This document shows, one piece after another, positions 26,609 through 35,341 of a DNA stretch of 64,000 bases. The notes beneath the pieces were generated by a model that saw only the letters and a program-made list of their open reading frames with translations, had not been told where the DNA came from and did not search any database. The position numbers were made by a program, and so were the translations under genes. This DNA comes from Agarivorans sp. Toyoura001 (GTDB lineage Bacteria; Pseudomonadota; Gammaproteobacteria; Enterobacterales; Celerinatantimonadaceae). The stretch covers positions 1 through 64,000 of the forward strand of contig NZ_BJEQ01000012.1 of assembly GCF_005405585.1 (NCBI RefSeq), read 5' to 3'. Every line of letters starts with the position of its first letter. Position 1 is the stretch's first letter.

Positions 26609-27163
26609 ATGAGTATTACTACCATTTTCCTTATCGCAGTAGCTTTTGCAGCCTTTTTTATTGCTCAAAGCAAACTTAACCAAGTGGTGCTTAGCTACGG
26701 TGAAGAGCGCAATATTGCCAAAACAAGGATTCATTACGTCAGTTGGATATTACGTAGTGTTTTAGTGCTGCTGTTAGTCATGGTTGTTAGCGTGGTTAGT
26801 GATGTTGGCTTCAACGACTTTGGTATATTTCTCTCTTCGGTATTTGCGGTATTAGGTGTCGCGCTATTTGCCCAGTGGTCTATTTTAAGCAACGTAACTG
26901 CCAGTGTTATTGTATTTTTCTTTTTCCCTTACCGAGTCGGTAACCGAGTAAAAATACTCGACGGCGACAACTCTATTGAAGGGCGTTTAGAAGAAATCAC
27001 CCTGTTCCACGTGATTTTGCTGGCAGACAATGGCGCTAAGCTCACTTTTCCTAATGCCATGGTATTTCAAAAAGCGGTCGTCATTGGCGAGCACCAGCCT
27101 ACCCGAGCCTTAGAAAAGAAAACCCCTGCAGCGGCAGAACCAGAAGAAGATAACAATGGCTAA
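26609..27163 (+). CDS. Small MscS-family mechanosensitive channel
   Basis: A 184-residue inner-membrane protein, shorter than typical MscS (about 286). Membrane segments lie near residues 2-20, 48-70 and 72-105; the last corresponds to the pore helix, leading into the beta domain (FFFPYRVGNRVKIL, residues about 106-120, then GRLEEITLFHVIL). The cytoplasmic alpha/beta cage is cut short and ends in a charged tail. It may not form the full MscS vestibule. It is 17 bases downstream of the desuccinylase-like gene and overlaps the protease gene by 8 bases. Confidence 0.83.
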   Translation: MSITTIFLIAVAFAAFFIAQSKLNQVVLSYGEERNIAKTRIHYVSWILRSVLVLLLVMVVSVVSDVGFNDFGIFLSSVFAVLGVALFAQWSILSNVTASVIVFFFFPYRVGNRVKILDGDNSIEGRLEEITLFHVILLADNGAKLTFPNAMVFQKAVVIGEHQPTRALEKKTPAAAEPEEDNNG

Positions 27164-27581
27164 ATTAATCATAGGTAACTTAGAAACTGGCCACCTGCCC
27201 GATTTAGGGATTAGCGATTTACAGGTGCGTGTAGATACTGGTGCAAAAACCTCGGCCCTGCATGTAGATAACTTAGAGCGAACCAAAGTAAACGGTAAGC
27301 CACATATTAGCTTTGATTTACATCCAGACATTTATAACTTGGATCAGGTGAGTCGTTGCAGTGCGTCAGTATTTGATACGCGGAAAATAAAGTCATCTAA
27401 TGGCGATGTTGAACAACGTTATGTTATTCAAACTAGATTTCAATTGGGCGAACATGTTTGGCCTATTGAAATAACACTAAGTAACCGTAAAGATATGACT
27501 TATCTAATGTTATTAGGCCGTGAAGGCATGGGTGACAATGTGTTGGTCGATCCTTCAAAAAGCTTTTTGGTGAATACCTAA
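27156..27581 (+). CDS. Retropepsin-like (COG4067/RimB-type) aspartic protease-fold protein
   Basis: A 141-residue cytoplasmic protein with the catalytic signature VRVDTGAKTSALH (about residues 23-35) and MLLGREGMG (about 118) expected of one half of a retropepsin-like dimer. Families with this fold are annotated as ATP-dependent zinc proteases and occur beside rimK; Pseudomonas RimB, which acts with RimK, is of this type. It overlaps the MscS gene by 8 bases, so the last two genes are translationally coupled. A secreted homologue is encoded at 45549-46085. Confidence 0.83.
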   Translation: MAKLIIGNLETGHLPDLGISDLQVRVDTGAKTSALHVDNLERTKVNGKPHISFDLHPDIYNLDQVSRCSASVFDTRKIKSSNGDVEQRYVIQTRFQLGEHVWPIEITLSNRKDMTYLMLLGREGMGDNVLVDPSKSFLVNT

Positions 27582-27643
27582 GGGGTACCGCCCATTTGCA
27601 GCATCGAGGAATAGATCACTAACCACCAATAAGGACAGCCACA

Positions 27644-29014
27644 ATGACCAGCGAAGCAAAGACAAGCTCCAACCAACAAACCTTTGATGGTCACCATGAC
27701 GCGGCACTACGCCGCGTTTTGGATGCGCTTGACCAAGAGCAACAGCCGGCCGATCTCAGCTTTATTAGCCAATACGACAACGCGATATTAGCTAACCTTA
27801 TCGAATCACTGCCCGACGGTTACCGCCAACACATTTGGCCGCAATGCAGCACCGAGCGCTACTGGGACATACTGCACTTAATGCAGTATGAAACGGTTAA
27901 GCACTTACTTAGCCAATTTAGCCAACAACAACTCAACGAGTTACAGCATTTCGTTAGTGATACCGAAATTGTTGAATTTGCCGATATTCTTCCAGATTCG
28001 ATGGTGGATATTTATCTTGAACAGCAAGATGAACTCACCGCCGCACAGCTGCAAGACGCATTAAGCTACGAAGACGAACAAGTTGGCCGCTATGTAGATA
28101 CCCACATTTTACGTGCCCGACCAAATTCTACGGTAGAACGCATTAAACAACGTTTAAGCACTCGGAGTAACAAACACGTCGCCATTTACTTGGTGGATGC
28201 CAATGGGCAATTTCAGGGTGCCTGCAGCATGACCGATATCAGCAATGCCAGTGACCACACTCGGCTCAGTGAACTCGGCCAAAGCATAGAAGTATTCGAC
28301 CACCAGCAAATGCTGGCCGATATCGCTTTGTCACTGAACGTTGTGCCGGGGCATGCTTGGCATCCGGTGCAGAGAGACGGAAAAATTATTGGTGCGATTG
28401 CGCTATCTAACATTGTGCAATGGCTGCAAGAACGTAGCTTAGATATTGCCATTAGCGATTCCCCTTCTGATGAGGAAGATCTGTTCACTCCTGTGCCCAC
28501 AGCCGCCAAAATGCGCGCAATTTGGCTCACCACCAACTTAGCCACTGCGTTTTTAGCCTCTTGGGTAATTGGTTTATTTGAAGGCGCTTTGCAGCAATTA
28601 GTTGCACTCGCTATTTTAATGCCGGTAGTGGCCAGCATGGGCGGTATTGCCGGTAGCCAAACCTTAGCTGTAGCCTTGCGAGGTATTGCGCTAAACCACT
28701 TACAACAAAGTAACCTTAAGCTGCTGTTAAACAAAGAACTTAAAATTGCAGCCTTTAACGGCTTAATGCTGGGTTTGGTGATAGCTGGCGTGGTGAGCTT
28801 GTGGTTTCAATCACTGCCATTAGGCATGGTGATTTTTGTCGCCATAGTATTAAACAGTTTGGCAGCCGCAGCTTCGGCCACCATGATTCCCTTTGTACTG
28901 AAAAAAATGAAGATTGACCCTGCGGTAGCGGGATCGGTAATACTTACTACAGTGACCGACATTGTAGGCTTTGTCGCCTTCTTAGGCCTCGCTTCACTCT
29001 TTTTAATAAGCTAG
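27644..29014 (+). CDS. mgtE: MgtE-family magnesium channel
   Basis: A 456-residue protein with the usual MgtE order: N-terminal helical domain (about 15-145), CBS pair (about 150-270, with RARPNSTVERIKQRLSTRS) and five membrane helices (about 285-455). The pore region contains MPVVASMGGIAGSQTLAV and DPAVAGSVILTTVTDIVGF, both characteristic of MgtE. The cytoplasmic domains gate the channel by sensing Mg2+. It is followed after 34 bases by a CorA-type gene, so two different Mg2+ uptake proteins are made together. Confidence 0.92.
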   Translation: MTSEAKTSSNQQTFDGHHDAALRRVLDALDQEQQPADLSFISQYDNAILANLIESLPDGYRQHIWPQCSTERYWDILHLMQYETVKHLLSQFSQQQLNELQHFVSDTEIVEFADILPDSMVDIYLEQQDELTAAQLQDALSYEDEQVGRYVDTHILRARPNSTVERIKQRLSTRSNKHVAIYLVDANGQFQGACSMTDISNASDHTRLSELGQSIEVFDHQQMLADIALSLNVVPGHAWHPVQRDGKIIGAIALSNIVQWLQERSLDIAISDSPSDEEDLFTPVPTAAKMRAIWLTTNLATAFLASWVIGLFEGALQQLVALAILMPVVASMGGIAGSQTLAVALRGIALNHLQQSNLKLLLNKELKIAAFNGLMLGLVIAGVVSLWFQSLPLGMVIFVAIVLNSLAAAASATMIPFVLKKMKIDPAVAGSVILTTVTDIVGFVAFLGLASLFLIS

Positions 29015-29048
29015 ACAAGGGCTTAAGTCAGCCAATTAAGGATAAACC

Positions 29049-30020
29049 ATGATAAGAACCTGGTTAAGCACCGGCAAAGAAGCGCCTACTCACGGCGATG
29101 AGGCACAGATAAATATCTGGTTTGAGAACACCGATAGCTGCATTTGGATCGACATTGATTTAAGCACCTTTAGCCAAGCCAAAGCAGAACAATTACTTAA
29201 ACGTTTTACTTGCCACCCTTTGGCCATTGTTGATGTTTTTCGCTCTCGTCACCCACCCAAAATCGAGCTATTTGAAGAACAAGTATTCATGCTGTATCGC
29301 GGCATTCAAAGCTGCTTAGGCGAGTTGCGGTTCGAGCATATGCAACTAGCCATGTTGGTAGGAAAAAACTACCTGATTACACTGCACCAAGGGCAGTCAC
29401 AAGGTATAGAAAACTTACTCACGCAGAACTTTCACAAGTATCTTCAGCACCCGCTCAGCTTAGCCAGCCGCATTATGCACAGTGCATCTACCTTGTATTT
29501 GAATCAGCTATTGGCATTTGAAGATCAACTCAGTGAGCTAGAAGAACAACTTAGCGATCATGGTGACGACCAGTTACTCAGCACCATTACTCGACAAAAA
29601 ACCGACATATTGCGCTTAAATAGGATCTTTAATTACCACTTAAGCTTAAGCAAAAAGCTACTCAACTTAGAGCAAGAACAAAGCCTAAACGGGATCGCTA
29701 TTGATCAACCCGTACTGCAAGATTTGCACGAGCGCTTCGAACGGTTGCACAGCCTAAGCAGCATGTATTATGAAATATGCGGCGACCTTGTTGACGGCTA
29801 CTTATCAATTAGCTCTCATAAGCTAAACAACACCATGCGAGTGTTAACCTTGATTACCGCCATTTTTGTCCCTTTAAGTTTTTTAGCCGGCATTTACGGC
29901 ATGAATTTCGAGGTAATCCCAGAGCTGCACCACCCCAATGGCTACTTTATCTTAATCGGTGTGATGTTCACTATCGCACTAACTTTGATTGGGCTATTTA
30001 AATGGAAGCGCTGGTTTTAA
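29049..30020 (+). CDS. CorA-family divalent cation transporter
   Basis: A 323-residue protein with a large N-terminal cytoplasmic domain, a long helix (about 185-270) and two C-terminal membrane helices. The GMN signature is present in AGIYGMNFEVIPEL (about residue 290), followed by a short basic tail KWKRWF. The GMN-F-E-x-x-P-E-L form is that of CorA Mg2+/Co2+ channels; ZntB-like function is a less likely alternative. AAGGATAAACC precedes the ATG. It is the second gene of the mgtE unit. Confidence 0.88.
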   Translation: MIRTWLSTGKEAPTHGDEAQINIWFENTDSCIWIDIDLSTFSQAKAEQLLKRFTCHPLAIVDVFRSRHPPKIELFEEQVFMLYRGIQSCLGELRFEHMQLAMLVGKNYLITLHQGQSQGIENLLTQNFHKYLQHPLSLASRIMHSASTLYLNQLLAFEDQLSELEEQLSDHGDDQLLSTITRQKTDILRLNRIFNYHLSLSKKLLNLEQEQSLNGIAIDQPVLQDLHERFERLHSLSSMYYEICGDLVDGYLSISSHKLNNTMRVLTLITAIFVPLSFLAGIYGMNFEVIPELHHPNGYFILIGVMFTIALTLIGLFKWKRWF

Positions 30021-30192
30021 GCCTATTAGGCAACTATTTGAAACTACTGCGTCTTTATTCAGCACAAAGTGACAAACAAACTCGCGTTCATCATTGCGCC
30101 TACTCGGCATTAAATAACAAATAAGTTATTAAGACAGGTAAACTAGTGTCGTTAATTTCATGCATTTGTATTTATCCGCTTTGGAGATCGTA

Positions 30193-30486
30193 ATGGATTG
30201 GATCGCACTACTGGCCGCAGCAACAATAATTGCTAGCTTTATCTTTATCATTTATTTGAGCAATCGGCTCACGAATAAATGGTTTCGTTATGCGCTTAGG
30301 TTGCTCGCTGCGCCGTTAGCTCTGATGACGATTGTCATTTACACTCTGGCTTTAGATATGCCGCTTAAGTCATCTGAAAAAGCCGGAGCCTACTTATTTT
30401 ATTTGGCCATAACCCTAGCTGTCGTTTATCTATTTATGCGGCATAGAAAAAAATCAAAGGCGATAGCTGCTCAGCAAGCCTCGTAG
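30193..30486 (+). CDS. Hypothetical small membrane protein
   Basis: A 97-residue protein with three hydrophobic segments (about residues 5-23, 33-53 and 67-85) and a basic, Lys-rich C-terminus. The ATG at 30193 has GGAG eight bases upstream and is preferred to the ATG at 30160, which has none. No family was recognised. The next gene starts 29 bases later and may be cotranscribed. Confidence 0.65.
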   Translation: MDWIALLAAATIIASFIFIIYLSNRLTNKWFRYALRLLAAPLALMTIVIYTLALDMPLKSSEKAGAYLFYLAITLAVVYLFMRHRKKSKAIAAQQAS

Positions 30487-30515
30487 AATACGATTTAGCA
30501 AACAACGGAATGATA

Positions 30516-31103
30516 ATGAAACGATTAATCTTGGTCACCTCTCCGCCTGCCAGCGGAAAAACCTATATCTCTAAGCAATTAGCCAAAGCGCTCAAGCACG
30601 TTGTTTACTTAGATAAAGACACACTTATCGTGTTATCTCATCAAATTTTTAAGCTGGCCAATGTGGAAGTAAACCGCAGTTCAGATTTCTTTGAAGAGCA
30701 TATTCGCAACTACGAATATCAGGCTACCTTAGCCCTTGCCATGGAGGCATTAGATTACGACGATATCGTTTTAATTAATGCGCCATTTACCCGCGAGATA
30801 AGAGACACTGCTTACATTGATGAACTAAAACAACAGTTGGTAGAGAAAAATGCTCGACTCACTGTGGTTTGGGTAGAAACCGATGTTGATGTAGTGAAAC
30901 AGCGCATGATTGACCGAAGCTCATCAAGAGATACTTGGAAATTAGAAAACTGGGATGAATACATTAAGGGAGTCGACTTTTCTGTTCCTCACTGTATTGA
31001 TAACCCAGAAGTGGTGGACGACTTACTGTTATTTAAAAACTCTAATCAGCAGCAGTACCAGCAATCGATGCAGGACATTCTTAAGGTGTTAGAAACCAAA
31101 TAG
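30516..31103 (+). CDS. P-loop kinase-like ATP-binding protein
   Basis: A 195-residue protein starting with a Walker A loop, LVTSPPASGKTYISKQLA (residues 4-21). A DxD-type element follows the next strand (VVYLDKDTL), and a lid-like basic segment is RMIDRSSSRDTW (about 134-145). This resembles small-molecule or zeta-toxin/adenylylsulfate-kinase-like P-loop kinases with the substrate unknown. No antitoxin gene is seen nearby, so a toxin role is not supported. ATG at 30516 is preferred to the ATG two codons earlier because GGA lies at a better distance. Confidence 0.7.
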   Translation: MKRLILVTSPPASGKTYISKQLAKALKHVVYLDKDTLIVLSHQIFKLANVEVNRSSDFFEEHIRNYEYQATLALAMEALDYDDIVLINAPFTREIRDTAYIDELKQQLVEKNARLTVVWVETDVDVVKQRMIDRSSSRDTWKLENWDEYIKGVDFSVPHCIDNPEVVDDLLLFKNSNQQQYQQSMQDILKVLETK

Positions 31104-31146
31104 CCTTATACGGCTGAACCTTTAAAAGTGCTAAATTAATGCGAAA

Positions 31147-31172
31147 GGCGGGCCTAAAAGACCCGCCTTTTT
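31147..31172 (+). terminator. Rho-independent terminator
   Basis: GGCGGG (31147-31152) pairs with CCCGCC (31162-31167) around a 9-base loop, followed by TTTTT. It ends the unit containing the P-loop kinase gene. Confidence 0.85.
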
Positions 31173-31313
31173 CTTGTTTAACGCAAATGCTAGTGAAACT
31201 AATTCAGTGAAGACCTTATAATGCTAGATTCTGTGCTCACTATTCCACTTAGGTTTGAATGAGCCGCTTAGTTAACCGGCTGCTTCTCCCTCCCTTCAGC
31301 GTAAAGGATTAAT

Positions 31314-31994
31314 GTGATTTCGAAATTACCCCGCTGGGTAGAATATGGTTCATTTGTATTGGCCCTTGTTGCTGGGCTAGTGAATGCAATTGGCTTATTA
31401 GGTTTTAAACACCAAGCTATTTCTCATTTATCGGGTACTGCCACACTGATTGGCACAGGTATCGTAAACTCAACACTGTCAGATTTACTGCACTTAAGCC
31501 TAGTGGTGGTTAGTTTTCTGGCGGGGTCGGCAATATCAGGATTTTTTCTTCGCAGTGGCTCGTTAAAGCTAGGGCGTAACTACAGCGGACTGCTCACGCT
31601 AGAGGCTTTTTTCTTGGTAGCTTCAGTGTTTTTATTATCGCAAGATTCCATGCACGGGCACTACTTAGCCTCGGCCGCCTGTGGCCTACAAAATGCCTTA
31701 GCCACCACTTACAGTGGAGCGGTTATTCGCACTACCCACCTTACCGGCATCTTCACCGACTTAGGGATTATGTTTGGCGCAAAACTGCGTGGAGAAGCAT
31801 TTGATAAACGCAAAGCGATGCTGTTTTTGATCATCATTTCTGGCTTTGTCGCGGGCGGAACGTTAGGAGCCTTATCTTTTAGTACCTTACATTTTAAGGC
31901 ACTGTTTATACCTGCCAGTATTTGCTTATTACTCGCCGTTTCGTATTCAATTTACAGCGCAAGAGTCAGGCATAACTCTAATAATGTTCAATAA
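31314..31994 (+). CDS. DUF1275 (YoaK) family membrane protein
   Basis: A 226-residue protein with six hydrophobic segments. The motifs GLVNAIGLLGFK, SHLSGTATLIGTGI, CGLQNALATTYSGAVIRTTHLTGIFTDLGI are characteristic of the YoaK/DUF1275 family, whose function is not established. It starts at GTG with AAAGGA six bases upstream. Monocistronic; the following pseudouridine synthase gene is 127 bases away. Confidence 0.85.
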   Translation: MISKLPRWVEYGSFVLALVAGLVNAIGLLGFKHQAISHLSGTATLIGTGIVNSTLSDLLHLSLVVVSFLAGSAISGFFLRSGSLKLGRNYSGLLTLEAFFLVASVFLLSQDSMHGHYLASAACGLQNALATTYSGAVIRTTHLTGIFTDLGIMFGAKLRGEAFDKRKAMLFLIIISGFVAGGTLGALSFSTLHFKALFIPASICLLLAVSYSIYSARVRHNSNNVQ

Positions 31995-32121
31995 AAAAGT
32001 TGGCAAGTAAATAGGCGGTAATGTGTATAGAGACAATCACAGCCATACCAAACCTTAGCATACAACAGCGCCTTGTAAGGGTTATTGCTATATTCCTCTT
32101 CTTTAACTGTGGATCGTTTAC

Positions 32122-32838
32122 ATGCCCGATAGAAAAAGCCTTCACACCCAAGCGATTGTTGATGATTTTGTGGCACCTGTTTGCGATGAGTCGGTGGATA
32201 TATTGTATCAAGACCAAGATATCTTGCTAATCAATAAACCCAGCGGTTTACTGAGTTTGTCGGGTAAAAATCCTCTTAACTGGGACTCAGTACATTATCG
32301 CTTAGTACATGGCCAAGCCGGAGTAAGCCCGGTTTTTCCTAAAGCATTATTGCCCCACCGATTAGATTTAGGCACATCAGGTATTATGGTTGTCGGTTTA
32401 CATGCAGCCGCTGCACAGCACCTTAACAAACAATTTCAAGCACGTACTATTCGCAAATATTACCTAGCCATTGTAGAGGGCTGGATCGAACAGCAGCAAG
32501 GGCAGATAAATCTCGCCATCGCTAAAGATAAGCGGCTCTTTCCTAAAGTAAAAATTTGCCTCAGTACTGGCAAAGCAGCTATTAGCCAATACACGGTATT
32601 AAAACGCCTAGAGCACCCGCGCAGAAGCTTAGTACAGTTTGAGCCGCTCACAGGACGCACTCATCAATTACGGATCCACAGCCATGCAATTGGCCACCCT
32701 ATTCTTGGCTGTGATTTGTATAAGAGTATAGACAGCCAACAGCTGTCTACACGTTTGCAATTGCACGCCAGCGACTTGTTCTTCGCTCATCCAAGTAGCG
32801 GTGATGAAATACATGCAAACAGCCCTAGCCCATTTTAA
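32122..32838 (+). CDS. RluA-family pseudouridine synthase
   Basis: A 238-residue enzyme that converts uridine to pseudouridine in RNA. The catalytic Asp is in LPHRLDLGTSGIMV (about residue 92), and other family motifs are DILLINKPSGLLSL (about 37) and PLTGRTHQLRIHSHAIGHPILG (split here: TGRTHQLRIH about 173). There is no S4 domain, as in RluA. The close resemblance to RluA (23S/tRNA) is noted but the target cannot be fixed. Its stop is convergent with the aspartoacylase gene. Confidence 0.88.
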   Translation: MPDRKSLHTQAIVDDFVAPVCDESVDILYQDQDILLINKPSGLLSLSGKNPLNWDSVHYRLVHGQAGVSPVFPKALLPHRLDLGTSGIMVVGLHAAAAQHLNKQFQARTIRKYYLAIVEGWIEQQQGQINLAIAKDKRLFPKVKICLSTGKAAISQYTVLKRLEHPRRSLVQFEPLTGRTHQLRIHSHAIGHPILGCDLYKSIDSQQLSTRLQLHASDLFFAHPSSGDEIHANSPSPF

Positions 32839-32901
32839 CGGTTTGCTAAAACGCCACTGAAAAACAATAAGCGTTAACAACATTCAGCCAGAATGAGTCG
32901 G

Positions 32902-33819
32902 CTAACTTAGCTCTAAACGTACTTTTTCTAACAAAGACATAGCCAGATCGTTATCGTAATAAGCCGCTTCATTGATAAAAGCGGGATACACGGTTTTGTC
33001 CCCTTCATAGCAAATATCTTCGCCAGTAAAGGTTCTAAAAATAGGGTCGCCGGGATTAATCGGCTGGTAGTCATTGTCTTGCACATTGCTGTGTACAGTA
33101 GCAATACGTTCACCCTGTTCATCTAGTGGCAGTTTAATGCTGTCGAGATATAAAAAGGCTTCTACAGAGTGAGGGAGTTCAGGTAACTGTTGTTGGTTAT
33201 GCAAGTCAACAAAATCCAGAATGTGGCCAGTCATGGTTTCCATTTGCTCAAGAATATCTTGGCGCAATACCGATTGCGGCTGCGGGCCCACTTCAATTAA
33301 TACGCCGCGCCGCCCGCAGCTGGCAAGGAATCGATGATTCGCCAAATCGTCTTCTGGTTCATCTAAAAATACCACCGCTTCCGGCATCAGCATTTTTACA
33401 TAGGCCGCCAGCTGCAGATCAAAAGGAGTTTGATCCAACAAAATTAGCGTTGGCCCCATGTTTGAGGTGGTATTGTGCAAATCAATCACCAAATCCATGT
33501 TTGGATTGGTTTTAGGACCAAGCTGTTGATGCAGCACTTTAGCCCGAGATTGTTCGTAATTAGCTAAAGAAAAATCAGCCAATTCGCTGGCACTAAACTG
33601 GCGGTTTAAGTCAGCATCAATATAGCGTTTGTTTTCGCCATAGGCTTTTGGATTAGCAAATACTGTTTCTACACTCAGGCTAGAACGGGCCAATAATTGC
33701 GGATGTTGTTGCCATTTCTTCAGCAGATAAATACCGCTAAATTCGTTTCCGTGGGTACCGCCAACAATGGCGATGTTGCTGATTTTAGACAAGCGAAGCA
33801 TTCCTTTTAAGCGTTGCAA
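32902..33819 (-). CDS. Aspartoacylase-family zinc hydrolase (AspA/AstE-like)
   Basis: A 305-residue protein. Zinc ligands are in VGGTHGNEFSGI (His and Glu near residues 22-25) and VIDLHNTTSNMG (His near 114), with a catalytic Glu in VLIEVGPQP. These fit aspartoacylase, which splits N-acetylaspartate (or other N-acylaspartates) to aspartate. The C-terminal part is the usual capping domain. Start is uncertain: TTG at 33819 has AAGG five bases upstream, while the ATG at 33801 has AAGGA directly against it, too close to work. Downstream of the divergent block of xylR1 on the same strand but 59 bases away. Confidence 0.83.
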   Translation of the reverse strand: MQRLKGMLRLSKISNIAIVGGTHGNEFSGIYLLKKWQQHPQLLARSSLSVETVFANPKAYGENKRYIDADLNRQFSASELADFSLANYEQSRAKVLHQQLGPKTNPNMDLVIDLHNTTSNMGPTLILLDQTPFDLQLAAYVKMLMPEAVVFLDEPEDDLANHRFLASCGRRGVLIEVGPQPQSVLRQDILEQMETMTGHILDFVDLHNQQQLPELPHSVEAFLYLDSIKLPLDEQGERIATVHSNVQDNDYQPINPGDPIFRTFTGEDICYEGDKTVYPAFINEAAYYDNDLAMSLLEKVRLELS

Positions 33820-33878
33820 ACAGCCTTGAGCTTAAAAGGAAACGCGCCCTGACTCAAGCCAAAGCGCGGGCATTGTTC

Positions 33879-35057
33879 TTACTCTTCTTGTTCTTGCTTG
33901 CTGATGCGGTAAGCTTTAGGTGTTAGCTCTAAATCTTTCTTAAATACCGCGTACATGTATTGCAGTGAAGGATAGCCACATAGCTCGGCGATGTCTGAGG
34001 TAGACAGCTCGGTATTACGTAGCAAACTCATGGCTTGTTCTAGCTTGGCGCAGTGAATCTCTTGGTGCACAGAGTGACCAATATCATCCTTAAAACGCTT
34101 CTCAAGATTTGAACGTGAGACTTTTACATAGTCCAGCACTTGCTCTACCTTAATACCCTTACAAGCGTTATGACGAATGAAGTGCATTGCTTGAATCACA
34201 TAAGGGTCTTTTAGTGCTTTGTAATCGGTAGATTGACGTTCAATAACCTGCTCAGGGCCGACCAACTCACGTACTTTACGTAACTCTTGTCCCTGTAATT
34301 GGCGGTGCAGTAGCTTAGCGGCTTGGAAGCCAATTTTACGACAGCCCTGCGCCACAGAACTTAAAGAAACACGGCTTAAGTGGCGAGTTAAGTCTTCGTC
34401 ATCAATACCAATAATTGACACTTTATCGGGAACAATAATGCCTAAATGGTCACACACTTGCAGTAAGTGGCGAGCACGTGCATCAGATACCGCCACAATG
34501 CCCACCGGTTTTGGCATTGATTGAATCCAATCGGCTAAACGGTTCATGGCGTATTGCCAAGACTCGGGCGTGGTTTCCATACCACGATAAACGGCACATT
34601 CGTAACCATCGCTCGCCACCAGTTGTTGGAAAATAGACTCTCGTTCCATCGCCCAGCGGTTGCCATCATTTGGCGGCATGCCGTAGTAAGCAAAGTATTC
34701 CAGCCCTTTGGCTTTTAAATGCTCGTAAGCAGAATTAACCAAGGCGCGGTTATCGGTAGCCACGTAAGGAAAATCAGGGTATTGGTCTGGGTTCTCGTAA
34801 GAGCTACCCACGGCCACAACGGGTACTCGCAAACCGGTAAGCGCTTGTTCTATTTCAGGGTCATCGAAATCGGCAATAATGCCGTCGCCAACCCAGTGTT
34901 GTAGTTTGCTGATCCTGCAGCGAAAATCTTCTTCCAGAAAAATATCCCAATCACACTGCGAAGCCTGCAAGTAGTCACCGATGCCTTTAATAATTTGGCG
35001 GTCGTAGACCTTGTTAGCATTAAACAGCAGAGTAATTTTGAAACGTTTAGCAAACAT
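33879..35057 (-). CDS. xylR: XylR, AraC-type D-xylose-responsive regulator (copy 1)
   Basis: A 392-residue regulator with a LacI/periplasmic-binding-like sensor (about 1-280) and a C-terminal AraC DNA-binding domain (VEQVLDYVKVSRSNLEKRF, then TSDIAELCGYPSLQYMYAVF). This layout is that of E. coli XylR, which binds D-xylose and activates xylA and xylF promoters. It shares many blocks with the second copy at 36935 (LLFNAN/LLLNAN, YDRxIIxGI, GDGxIADFDxPEI, PKPVGI, SIxGIDDxxL). It is divergent from xylB across a 284-base region with a CRP-like site. AGGAG precedes the ATG. Confidence 0.9.
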   Translation of the reverse strand: MFAKRFKITLLFNANKVYDRQIIKGIGDYLQASQCDWDIFLEEDFRCRISKLQHWVGDGIIADFDDPEIEQALTGLRVPVVAVGSSYENPDQYPDFPYVATDNRALVNSAYEHLKAKGLEYFAYYGMPPNDGNRWAMERESIFQQLVASDGYECAVYRGMETTPESWQYAMNRLADWIQSMPKPVGIVAVSDARARHLLQVCDHLGIIVPDKVSIIGIDDEDLTRHLSRVSLSSVAQGCRKIGFQAAKLLHRQLQGQELRKVRELVGPEQVIERQSTDYKALKDPYVIQAMHFIRHNACKGIKVEQVLDYVKVSRSNLEKRFKDDIGHSVHQEIHCAKLEQAMSLLRNTELSTSDIAELCGYPSLQYMYAVFKKDLELTPKAYRISKQEQEE

Positions 35058-35142
35058 GTGGGGCTCCTAAAGCACGGTGCCTATCTAGATTTAATTTAAT
35101 ATGTAAAAAAATAACCCTAAGCGCTACTGTGAAAAATCATAA

Positions 35143-35158
35143 TGTGATTATGATCATG
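35143..35158. promoter_or_regulatory. Candidate CRP-binding site
   Basis: TGTGA-TTATGA-TCATG: the left half is perfect and the right half matches TCACA at three of five positions. Catabolite activation of xylose genes is known in E. coli; here it is inferred from the site and its place between xylR and xylB. Confidence 0.45.
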
Positions 35159-35219
35159 CACATTTCACGCAAAACTGTGAACTCAGACACGTCGTGGAAA
35201 AACGCTATCACGCAAGCAA

Positions 35220-35233
35220 TTTTCATAATTGAG
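35220..35233. promoter_or_regulatory. Candidate XylR site ahead of xylB
   Basis: TTTTCATAATTGAG, 108 bases ahead of the xylB start, is identical to 42741-42754 ahead of xylA. The shared, otherwise unexplained motif in two xylose-gene control regions fits a binding site of one or both XylR proteins. Confidence 0.45.
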
Positions 35234-35341
35234 TACCGTTTCCGATCCACGGCAGGATGAGGTAACAATTAAACATCTTTGCTGCCAACCAAAACACCTT
35301 TAACCAGGCCGAGCAGCCCGCGTCCAATTAAGGAACTACTT

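Larger units (their letters stand above)
35058..35341. promoter_or_regulatory. xylR-xylB divergent control region
   Basis: A 284-base AT-rich region. It has a CRP-like site at 35143-35158 and, closer to xylB, TTTTCATAATTGAG at 35220-35233, identical over 14 bases to a site upstream of xylA. TAACAAT (35263-35269) could serve as a -10 element for xylB. No other gene is seen. Confidence 0.6.

Noticed and set aside
30516-31103. Zeta-toxin-like toxin-antitoxin system
   Set aside because: Only the P-loop gene is present; the small gene before it encodes a three-helix membrane protein, not an antitoxin.
31978-32230. Three overlapping small open frames between the DUF1275 gene and the pseudouridine synthase gene
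   Set aside because: Mutually overlapping in different frames, partly within real genes, with no ribosome site or motif.
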